A stretch of DNA of 10,095 nt from Actinomycetota bacterium (GTDB taxonomy: Bacteria; Actinomycetota; Acidimicrobiia; Acidimicrobiales; Ilumatobacteraceae). Of the stretch, positions 1-5,958 are shown piece by piece (positions within the stretch are counted from its first letter, which is position 1; each line of letters starts with the position of its first letter). The notes under the pieces were generated by a model. The model worked only from the letters and a program-made list of their open reading frames with translations, made no database searches and was not told the DNA's origin. The position numbers and the translations under genes are program-made. The stretch covers positions 1 to 10,095 of the forward strand of contig SXWG01000117.1 in NCBI GenBank assembly GCA_005789925.1. The letters run 5' to 3'.

Positions 1-594
1 AATCATCCCGCCACGATGATCGTGTTCGCCATGGAGTCACCATGGTGGGCTGACCGCGCGGTGTGGCACCTGATCTGGGGTGGCGTCTTCCAACGCTTTC
101 CTGGTCTTCGCTTCGTCCTCACCGAAGTCGGCATCAAATTCGTACCTGAGATGTTGCGGTCGATGGACTACTTCCATAGTGAGATGGTGAAAGGTCGCCT
201 CGGTGAGATCGCGTTCGAGCCTGATCAGATTCTGAAAGAAACGCCGAGCACATACTTCAATCGCAACTGTTTCATCGGGTCTGCGTATCCGAGCCCATCT
301 GACGCTGCCATCATCCGTGAAGTTGGAATCGAGCGAGTGATGTGGGGAAGTGATTACCCGCACCACGAGTCGACATACCCATACACACGCGAATCATTGC
401 GCCTGGTGTTCTCTGATTGGGGCCCCCACGAGCTGCAGACTTTGCTCGCCGGCACTGCGTCACGCGTGTACGGCTTTGATCTCGACGCACTTCGCCCACT
501 TGCAGACCAATTCGGGCCGACTCATGCAGATATCGCGCGCCGACTTGACGCAATTCCAGCGAAAGCGACCAGCCCGGCCTTTTCGCGCCCGTAG
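1..594 (+). CDS. Amidohydrolase family 2 protein, C-terminal part (5' truncated by window edge)
   Basis: The frame is open from base 1, and the first in-frame ATG (16) lies inside the conserved barrel, so the true start is off the left edge. The visible 197 residues match the C-terminal half of the metal-dependent TIM-barrel amidohydrolase_2 family (ACMSD / 2-pyrone hydrolase / decarboxylase-like). A segment reading GGVFQRFPGLRFVLTEVG sits near residues 27-45. The late catalytic strand MWGSDYPHHEST follows, with the family's active-site Asp at bases 352-354. Known members hydrolyse or decarboxylate small carboxylic acids in the cytoplasm; the substrate here cannot be read from sequence. The tail after about base 490 looks like a poorly conserved extension. 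The gene converges on the P450, with 20 bp between stop codons. The neighbouring P450 and thiolase suggest a catabolic setting (inference). Family is fairly sure, function is not. Confidence 0.85.
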   Translation, partial: NHPATMIVFAMESPWWADRAVWHLIWGGVFQRFPGLRFVLTEVGIKFVPEMLRSMDYFHSEMVKGRLGEIAFEPDQILKETPSTYFNRNCFIGSAYPSPSDAAIIREVGIERVMWGSDYPHHESTYPYTRESLRLVFSDWGPHELQTLLAGTASRVYGFDLDALRPLADQFGPTHADIARRLDAIPAKATSPAFSRP

Positions 595-607
595 TTCAGA
601 CTCGTGC

Positions 608-630
608 GTGCGCGTCAGTCCCACGCGCAT
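608..630. terminator. Hairpin at the convergent ends of the amidohydrolase and P450 genes
   Basis: TGCGCGT (609-615) is perfectly complementary to ACGCGCA (623-629) around a 7-nt loop. The plus transcript gains one extra G-U pair (608/630). The stem begins 15 nt after the amidohydrolase stop and contains the P450 stop codon (615-617). No T-tract follows in either direction, so this would be an actinobacterial-type terminator without a U-run, or simply an RNA-end stabiliser. A second stem, GCGCAT (625-630) with ATGCGC (634-639), overlaps it and would compete with it. Confidence 0.35.
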
Positions 631-1871
631 TGCATGCGCTTGATGCCATTGATGAAGGCACTCTGCAGATATGCAGACTCGCTCGTGATGTGTAGTGACG
701 GCACGCGCTTGCGAATTTCGTCGAACATTACACCGATCTCGCGGCGTGCCAGGTTCGCGCCAAGGCAGAAGTGTGGGCCGCCAGCTCCGAACCCGACTTG
801 CGCGGGGGCGAGTGGGCGAGCCACGTCGAAAGTGTGTGGGTCGGTGAACACCCGCTCGTCACGGTTGCCCGAGCAGTACCACATGACGACTTTTTCGCCT
901 TCTTTGATGGGTTGACCGTTGATCTCAGTGTCTTCCGTCGCAGTTCGACGGAAGTGAATGACAGGAGTCGCATACCGGACGATTTCTTCCACGGCTGTGC
1001 GTGTGTGCTCTTCGAAATTGTTAAACCACTTGTGTCTCTGGTCGGGGTGGTCAGTGAGCAACTTCATGCCATGGCTGATCGCATTTCGCGTGGTCTCGTT
1101 GCCGGCGACGACCAGAAGAATGAAGAACGAGCCGAACTCTTGCGCCGTGAGTCGCTCGCCATCGACGACAGCATTCATCATCGCTGAGGTCACGTCGTCT
1201 TTCGGGCTCTTCACACGATCTTCGCCGAGCGCCTGTGCGTAGGCGAAGATCTCCATGCCGGCTTTCAGCAGGTCCTCGTACGATCCGACGAATTCGGGGT
1301 CACCGACACCGAGAATCACGTTCGTCCAATTGAAAATCTGGCGCTCGTCGCTCTCAGGAATGCCCATCATGTCGCAGATGATCTGCAATGGCAGAAGCGC
1401 TGCGACCTCTTCCACGAAATCGCACGACTTGCCGGGGAACTTCTCGAGTAAACGGTCGACGACCTTCACCGCACGCACTTTCACCTGTTCTTCGACGCGC
1501 GAAATTTCCTTCGGGGTGAAGCCTTTCGACACGATGGAGCGAAGACGAAAGTGCTTCGGGTCGTCCATGTTGATCATCGAACCAAAGAACTCGTTCAACT
1601 CTGTCGGCATGTCACCGATGTTTGAGCCTTTGCCGCTGCAGAAGATCTGCGGGTTGCGGCTGACATGCCAGATGTCTTGGTGACGCGTCAGCGCGCGGTA
1701 ACCCGGGCCGCGGGGAAACGGTGAGTCCTCGATGAGTGCTTCGGGGAAGAAATGGAAGGGCGATTCGTCGCGCAGCGTCTTGAACGCACCTTCTCTGTAT
1801 GCGCGATCCTTCGTCCAGAATTCGTTGAGCGAGAGATCGATGTCGTCAAGGGGCACCACGGGGAGTTCCAT
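615..1871 (-). CDS. cyp124: Cytochrome P450, CYP124-like
   Basis: A 418-residue soluble bacterial P450 that uses heme, O2 and ferredoxin-delivered electrons to hydroxylate a substrate. All landmarks are present: the I-helix oxygen-activation motif AGNETT (residues 256-261), the K-helix ExxR (E296-R299), and the heme-ligand loop FGAGGPHFCLG (361-371) with proximal Cys369. The stretches LPLQIICDMMGIP (160-172), WTNVILGVGDP and FILLVVAGNETTRNAI resemble mycobacterial CYP124, a terminal hydroxylase of methyl-branched lipids and sterol side chains. This comparison is from memory. Substrate is therefore inferred to be a branched or isoprenoid lipid. I chose ATG 1871 (MELPVVPLDD) over the ATG at 2015. 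The extra 48 residues do not look like P450, would run antisense through the 95-aa gene, and a TANNNT box lies exactly 7 nt before 1871. No signal peptide or membrane anchor is visible. Confidence 0.93.
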   Translation of the reverse strand: MELPVVPLDDIDLSLNEFWTKDRAYREGAFKTLRDESPFHFFPEALIEDSPFPRGPGYRALTRHQDIWHVSRNPQIFCSGKGSNIGDMPTELNEFFGSMINMDDPKHFRLRSIVSKGFTPKEISRVEEQVKVRAVKVVDRLLEKFPGKSCDFVEEVAALLPLQIICDMMGIPESDERQIFNWTNVILGVGDPEFVGSYEDLLKAGMEIFAYAQALGEDRVKSPKDDVTSAMMNAVVDGERLTAQEFGSFFILLVVAGNETTRNAISHGMKLLTDHPDQRHKWFNNFEEHTRTAVEEIVRYATPVIHFRRTATEDTEINGQPIKEGEKVVMWYCSGNRDERVFTDPHTFDVARPLAPAQVGFGAGGPHFCLGANLARREIGVMFDEIRKRVPSLHITSESAYLQSAFINGIKRMQCAWD

Positions 1872-1878
1872 GCCTCTG

Positions 1879-1884
1879 ACTGTA
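1879..1884 (-). promoter_or_regulatory. Candidate leaderless -10 box for the P450 gene
   Basis: On the minus strand TACAGT (1884 to 1879) matches the actinobacterial TANNNT -10 element. It is followed by exactly 7 nt before the ATG at 1871, so transcription would start on or next to the start codon. The -35 is weak: TTGCGG at 1905-1900 with a short 15-nt spacer. There is no Shine-Dalgarno sequence at a usable distance, which fits leaderless initiation. Confidence 0.45.
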
Positions 1885-1893
1885 TTGCCCGAC

Positions 1894-1924
1894 TCGACAC
1901 CGCAATTCACCGGACAGATAGGTT
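1894..1924 (+). promoter_or_regulatory. Candidate leaderless promoter for the 95-aa gene
   Basis: TAGGTT (1919-1924) fits TANNNT and is followed by exactly 7 nt before the ATG at 1932. TCGACA (1894-1899) matches five of six bases of TTGACA but with a long, 19-nt spacer. No Shine-Dalgarno sequence precedes the ATG. The promoter shares a 60-bp divergent intergenic region with the P450 promoter, so the two genes are likely to influence each other or share a regulator (inference). Confidence 0.45.
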
Positions 1925-1931
1925 CGGCGCC

Positions 1932-2219
1932 ATGGCCGAGTTCACCTTCTTCGTTGATGCCGATTTGTATCAGATGAATGGTGGAGAGCTTGCCGCAGAC
2001 GAGACGGATTTGCACGCAGCCGGGGTCGAATCGGTGGACATCCCGAACGAATACGGGGCTGACCTTGGAATGCGAATCCCCGTGCGAGTGACGGGCACTC
2101 CGAAGGGCCTGCGTTTCTATGCACGGTTGCTCGGGGTGCGCGACGCGATTCAGCTCGAGGAATTGGAACGTGTGCTCGCGGCCGCCGATGCTCGCGGTGA
2201 GCGGCTCTCTGACCTTTGA
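1932..2219 (+). CDS. Hypothetical 95-aa protein divergent from the P450
   Basis: I do not recognise this family. The frame is open further upstream to 1752, but that part is antisense to the P450. The ATG at 1932 begins a plausible protein (MAEFTFFVDADLYQMNG) and sits 7 nt after a -10-like box. The protein is acidic and soluble, with no signal peptide, membrane segment or cysteine pair. The first half looks like alternating beta strands, ending in a segment GMRIPVRVTGTPKGLRFYARLLG (around residues 46-68). The last third looks helical (EELERVLAAADARGERL). It is encoded between the P450 and the thiolase and faces away from the former. The coding call rests on uninterrupted length, strand-appropriate third-position GC and the promoter-like box. 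No function is proposed. Confidence 0.6.
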   Translation: MAEFTFFVDADLYQMNGGELAADETDLHAAGVESVDIPNEYGADLGMRIPVRVTGTPKGLRFYARLLGVRDAIQLEELERVLAAADARGERLSDL

Positions 2220-2270
2220 GGCGACACATCAGCCATCGCACCCAACTCCCTGAGAGCGGGTCTCCTTGGC

Positions 2271-2316
2271 TACTCTTTGCGAGCCGTCTCGCATGCGTGC
2301 GGGAGTCGTGAAGGGA
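2271..2316 (+). promoter_or_regulatory. Candidate -10 box and ribosome binding site of the thiolase gene
   Basis: TACTCT (2271-2276) fits TANNNT and would start a transcript near 2283, giving a leader of about 40 nt. AAGGGA (2311-2316) lies 6 nt before ATG 2323 and is a usable Shine-Dalgarno sequence. It decides the start in favour of 2323 over the upstream TTG at 2266. A small stem GCGAG/CTCGC (2279-2283 with 2288-2292) sits at the presumed transcript start. No convincing -35 was found. Nothing else stands out in the 103-bp gap 2220-2322. Confidence 0.4.
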
Positions 2317-2322
2317 AATTCC

Positions 2323-3525
2323 ATGCCAGAAGCAGTCATCGTCGCCACCGCCCGTAGCCCCATCGGCCGCGCTCAGAAGGGCTCGCTCATCGATCTGCGT
2401 CCAGACGACATGTCCGCCCAGATCGTGAAGGCCCTAATGGCCAAGGTGCCGCAGGTCAAGGCCTCAGACATCGAAGACCTGATGATGGGCGTCGGTCAAC
2501 CAGCCGGTGAAAGTGGTTTCAACGTGGCGCGTATGACTGCGATTTTGGCTGGTCTCGATGACGTCCCTGGCGTGACAGTCAATCGTTACTGCTCATCCAG
2601 TCTGCAGACCATCCGTATGGCCGCACACGCCATTCGCGCCGGTGAAGGCGACTGCTTCATCGCCGCAGGTGTCGAGACCGTGAGTCGCTATGTGCACGGT
2701 CGCGCAGACACCGCGCCGAACGACATCTTCAAGACGGCGATGGAACACAGTGCACTGCGTGCACAGGGTGGTCAGCCAAAGTGGTCGCCGCAGCAGGGAC
2801 TTGCCGATGCCTACATCGCGATGGGTCAGACCGCCGAGAACGTGGCGGAAATCGAGAATGTGTCACGTGAAGACATGGACCACTTCGGTGTGCGTTCCCA
2901 CAACCTCGCGTGTGAGTCGATTGAGGACGGTTTCTTTGCTCGCGAGATCACACCGTTGACGCTTCCGGACGGAACCGTCGTGTCGAAAGACGACGGCCCG
3001 CGTGCGGGGACCAATTACGAGGCGACTTCGCAGCTGAAGCCGGTGTTCCGTCCTGACGGAAAAATCACCGCCGGCAACGCATGCCCCTTGAACGACGGTG
3101 CTGCAGCAGTGATGGTGATGAGCGACACGAAAGCAAAGCAGCTCGGTATCGCTCCGCTCGCACGCATCGTGTCGAGCGGAGTGTCCGGATTGAACCCTGA
3201 GATCATGGGACTTGGTCCGGTCGAGGCATGTCGTCAAGCTCTGAAGCGAGCCGGCATGACCATTGATCAGATCGACCTGGTTGAAATCAACGAGGCATTC
3301 GCAGCGCAGGTGCTTCCTTCGGCTCGCAATCTCGGCATTCCGATGGAGAAGTTGAATGTGCATGGTGGAGCCATCGCACTCGGTCACCCGTTTGGAATGA
3401 CCGGTGCGCGCATCATGTCGACGCTCATTAACGGTCTTCAATGGGAAGACAAGCAGTACGGGCTCGAGAGCATGTGCGTCGGTGGCGGTCAGGGAATGGC
3501 CATGATCATCGAGCGTCTCAGCTAG
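2323..3525 (+). CDS. Thiolase (acetyl-CoA acetyltransferase / 3-ketoacyl-CoA thiolase)
   Basis: A 400-residue thiolase of normal family length, acting in the cytoplasm. It either cleaves 3-ketoacyl-CoA with CoA, the last step of beta-oxidation, or condenses two acetyl-CoA. The start MPEAVIVATARSPIGRA is the standard thiolase N-terminus. The acylated nucleophile is Cys90 in NRYCSSSLQT. NEAFA (323-327), GGAIALGHPFGMTGAR (348-363, His355) and the C-terminal Cys385 in CVGGGQGMA complete the active site. No catalytic residue is missing. Substrate length preference cannot be read from sequence. The adjacent P450 and amidohydrolase favour a degradative role (inference), but no acyl-CoA dehydrogenase or hydratase is visible in the window. 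It ends tail-to-tail with the MFS gene, sharing the bases of the two stop codons. Confidence 0.95.
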   Translation: MPEAVIVATARSPIGRAQKGSLIDLRPDDMSAQIVKALMAKVPQVKASDIEDLMMGVGQPAGESGFNVARMTAILAGLDDVPGVTVNRYCSSSLQTIRMAAHAIRAGEGDCFIAAGVETVSRYVHGRADTAPNDIFKTAMEHSALRAQGGQPKWSPQQGLADAYIAMGQTAENVAEIENVSREDMDHFGVRSHNLACESIEDGFFAREITPLTLPDGTVVSKDDGPRAGTNYEATSQLKPVFRPDGKITAGNACPLNDGAAAVMVMSDTKAKQLGIAPLARIVSSGVSGLNPEIMGLGPVEACRQALKRAGMTIDQIDLVEINEAFAAQVLPSARNLGIPMEKLNVHGGAIALGHPFGMTGARIMSTLINGLQWEDKQYGLESMCVGGGQGMAMIIERLS

Positions 3526-4670
3526 TCACGCGATTCCCGACTCTCATACGCAACGACGAGTCCGAGCACGGCCATCGCTCCAGCGGCGACGGCGAATGTC
3601 GCCTCTGGTCCGGCTGAGCCGTAAATCATCGGTGCGATCAGCGACACGAGTGCCGCCGTTGACAGATCACCGGCGCCCATCAGTCCTTGTGCTGCAGCGG
3701 CACGTCCCTCTGGTGCTGCGCGAGCCATCATCGACTGCGCTGCCGGCAGCGCGAGTGCGCCAACGAGACCTTCTACCGTTCCAAACAACACGATGAGCCA
3801 CGCGTTCGTGAGAAGTCCGTAGACACACACGACCGGCGCCGCACATGCGATACCAACGAGCGCCATTGTGCGGGCCCCTCGACGGTCAGCGATGCGTCCA
3901 CCACGCGCACCGAACATGATGAACGGAATCGAATACAGCAGGAACGACAGCCCGACCATGAGGTTGGTGCCGCCGCGATCGGTGACGTAACGATCCCACA
4001 AAGCGTCATAAATGCCGACGGGCAGGAACAACGTGAGCGATGCGATCGATGCTGCACGAATTGGCCGTAGTCGCAACAGGCCGAGACTCAATCGCTGCGA
4101 TTCGCCCGTTGAAGGAAGCGTTGGCAATTGCCGCGGCATGACGACGAATAATGCGAACAGTGCGAAGCTGCAGAAGAACACGAACATGCCGTTCACGCTC
4201 GTCGCTTCAATCAGTAATGCACCGATGAGTGGACCACCTGTGAAACCAGCCATCTCAATGCCTCGCAACCGACCGAGCCGCTCTGCCGCTCGTGATGGGT
4301 CAAGGTTCGCTGCGAGGGCTCGGATGGCGGGGCCGGCAGTTCCCATCGCTGCGCCGATCAGTCCTCGTGCCACGATGAACGCGAACAGTGAGCCACTGAG
4401 TGCGAACAGGGCAGAACCCGCAGCCGAGACGGCAAGTCCGGCGATGACCAATGTCTTCGGATGTCCTCGGTCAGCGAACGGTGCGACGGTGATGGACACG
4501 ACGACAGAGGTGAGAAATCCAGCGGCGGCAACATAGCCGAGGCCCGCATCACTGAAGCCGTACTTGTCTTGCAGGTCTGACAGTGCCGCAAAGATGCCGG
4601 AATTCGACACCGCGGCAAGAAATGCGCACACCAACAGCACTCCCATGCCGCTCTTTTTTGTCTCGTTCAC
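3522..4670 (-). CDS. MFS transporter
   Basis: A 382-residue, strongly hydrophobic protein with about 12 predicted membrane helices, fitting the major facilitator superfamily (proton-coupled uptake or efflux of small molecules across the inner membrane). The loop 2-3 signature appears as APFADRGHPKTLVIAG (about 63-78) and recurs after the central loop as GRIADRRGARTMALVG (about 258-273), the expected pseudo-repeat. A polar central loop (about 180-205) separates the halves. The start chosen is GTG 4670, one base after the stop of the upstream gene, which suits translational coupling. ATG 4646 (MGVLLVCAFL) is a possible alternative that would remove 8 residues. It is the last gene of the minus-strand run. 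Substrate is unknown; drug-efflux-type members look similar. It overlaps the thiolase gene by 4 bp, stop to stop. Confidence 0.88.
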   Translation of the reverse strand: MNETKKSGMGVLLVCAFLAAVSNSGIFAALSDLQDKYGFSDAGLGYVAAAGFLTSVVVSITVAPFADRGHPKTLVIAGLAVSAAGSALFALSGSLFAFIVARGLIGAAMGTAGPAIRALAANLDPSRAAERLGRLRGIEMAGFTGGPLIGALLIEATSVNGMFVFFCSFALFALFVVMPRQLPTLPSTGESQRLSLGLLRLRPIRAASIASLTLFLPVGIYDALWDRYVTDRGGTNLMVGLSFLLYSIPFIMFGARGGRIADRRGARTMALVGIACAAPVVCVYGLLTNAWLIVLFGTVEGLVGALALPAAQSMMARAAPEGRAAAAQGLMGAGDLSTAALVSLIAPMIYGSAGPEATFAVAAGAMAVLGLVVAYESRESRD

Positions 4671-4671
4671 G

Positions 4672-5130
4672 TTACCAGTCCCAGCGATTGGGGCGGTCTG
4701 CGCGCACGGTCACAGTGTCCGATGAATTCGGGTTCGTGTGCACGCGCACGACGAAAGTGTCGGTGCCGTCAGAGACTTCGGCGAGCGCCCACGTGTCGCT
4801 GCTGTCGCGCAAGCCGGCGCCAAGGTGAAACATGCTGAGCACGGTCACGCCGGCAACGTCGGCTTCTGCGCGCCACATCGCAGCGAGGCCTTGGCGCAAG
4901 TCAGGGTCAGCGGACAGATCAAAACCGTGGAGCACTAATTCGATCGTGGTGATGTCGACGAGGCTCACTTCGGATGCGTCGACGATGTCGGTTCCGGACA
5001 AGTCGTCGTAGATGACGACGATGGGTCCGTCGTCGTTGGACTGTTCGCAGACGTTGCCGTAACGAAGAATCGGCAACCCGTCATCATCGACGGTGCGCAC
5101 CATCACTCGGTCGCCGCTCTGAAGTTTCAT
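4672..5130 (-). CDS. Hypothetical 152-aa protein between the hydrolase and MFS genes
   Basis: I do not recognise this family. The protein is 152 residues, acidic, soluble, and without signal peptide or membrane segment. Residues 1-60 read like a small SH3-like beta barrel: LQSGDRVMVRTVDDDGLP, then strands around RYGNV and GPIVVIYDD, with an Asp-rich turn. Residues 62-152 look like a separate alpha/beta unit with strands IELVLHGF, GVTVLSMFHLG, TWALAEVSD and TFVVRVHT. The ATG overlaps the stop of the upstream serine hydrolase gene as ATGA (5127-5130), and its TAA is 1 nt from the GTG of the MFS gene. It is therefore almost certainly translated in fixed proportion with both. It could be an accessory protein to either (inference); no catalytic motif is evident. 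Confidence 0.8.
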   Translation of the reverse strand: MKLQSGDRVMVRTVDDDGLPILRYGNVCEQSNDDGPIVVIYDDLSGTDIVDASEVSLVDITTIELVLHGFDLSADPDLRQGLAAMWRAEADVAGVTVLSMFHLGAGLRDSSDTWALAEVSDGTDTFVVRVHTNPNSSDTVTVRADRPNRWDW

Positions 5131-5945
5131 GACATGAACTTCTCCGAGACAATCGCGTCGTTGAATGTCGGCCAGAAGGTGAGGCCCCAGTCGTCAAAGC
5201 CGAGGTCGGACAACATCACGCATCCGATGTCGGCGACCGGGTCGACCCAGACGAAGGTGCCGGCTCCACCGAAATGCCCGAACGTCGACGCACTGTTTCG
5301 CTCACCGAGCCAGTGCGGGTGCTTGTGACCCTTCAGCTCTGGTCCGAGACCCCACCAGCAGGGGGAAAATCGGCCAACCCCCGGAACAATGCCGTCTAGT
5401 TCTGCGAAGTGTGGCGCGATCGCATCCATCCACGTGTCGCGAGACAGGAGCATCGGTGCACGCATCTCGGTGACGAATGCCGCCAGGTCGCGCGCGGTGG
5501 AATGAACGTCTTTTGCTGCCGAGCCAGCAAGCACCGTGTTCGACATGCCGAGTGGTTCGCAGACCGATTCACGGAGATAGCGCGCGAAAGGAAGCGACGA
5601 ACACGTCTCGATGTGCGATGCGATCATGTCGTAGCCAGTGTTCGAATAGATCCGCTTTCGACCCGGGGCGTTCACCGGTTGCGTACCCTCGAATGGATAT
5701 CCACCAGCGTGTGCAAGCAGATGGCGGAGAGTGCAGGACTCTTGCCCGACAGCTGCGTCGAGCGACGTGATGCCTTCTTCGACCGCGACAAGGGTCGCGT
5801 ACGCAGTGAGAAGTTTGCTCACCGATGCGATGCGGTAGTCACGGTCGATGTCGCCGCGAGTGACGGGGCCTGACGACGTGACGACAGCGATCGAGACGTT
5901 TTTCGGTGGCCAGCCGGCGACCAGTCCGGCGAGCGCGTCGGTCAT
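5127..5945 (-). CDS. Serine hydrolase, beta-lactamase / penicillin-binding fold (class C-like esterase)
   Basis: A 272-residue member of the beta-lactamase-related serine hydrolase family. The nucleophile motif SxxK is S41-V-S-K44 in RIASVSKLL. The second motif is Y100-S-N102. The third is H224-F-G226 in place of the KTG triad, as in EstB-type esterases and D-aminopeptidases of this fold. It is shorter than classical class C beta-lactamases (about 360 aa). It has no signal peptide, so a cytoplasmic esterase, amidase or peptidase is more likely than a periplasmic lactamase. I chose ATG 5945 because the frame continues upstream only to a TTG at 6008, adding a Ser/Ala-rich tail that overlaps the DAHP synthase gene. 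From 5945 the gap is 13 nt. No Shine-Dalgarno sequence precedes it. Its stop overlaps the next ATG (ATGA). Substrate unknown. Confidence 0.88.
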   Translation of the reverse strand: MTDALAGLVAGWPPKNVSIAVVTSSGPVTRGDIDRDYRIASVSKLLTAYATLVAVEEGITSLDAAVGQESCTLRHLLAHAGGYPFEGTQPVNAPGRKRIYSNTGYDMIASHIETCSSLPFARYLRESVCEPLGMSNTVLAGSAAKDVHSTARDLAAFVTEMRAPMLLSRDTWMDAIAPHFAELDGIVPGVGRFSPCWWGLGPELKGHKHPHWLGERNSASTFGHFGGAGTFVWVDPVADIGCVMLSDLGFDDWGLTFWPTFNDAIVSEKFMS

Positions 5946-5958
5946 GGCGGAGGAGCCG

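Noticed and set aside
1872..2015. N-terminal extension of the P450 to the ATG at 2015
   Set aside because: The 48 extra residues have no P450 character and run antisense through the 95-aa gene; ATG 1871 has a correctly placed -10 box and starts a normal-length protein.
2252..2264. GAGA/TCTC hairpin as terminator of the 95-aa gene
   Set aside because: Only 4 bp and no U-run; not distinguishable from chance.
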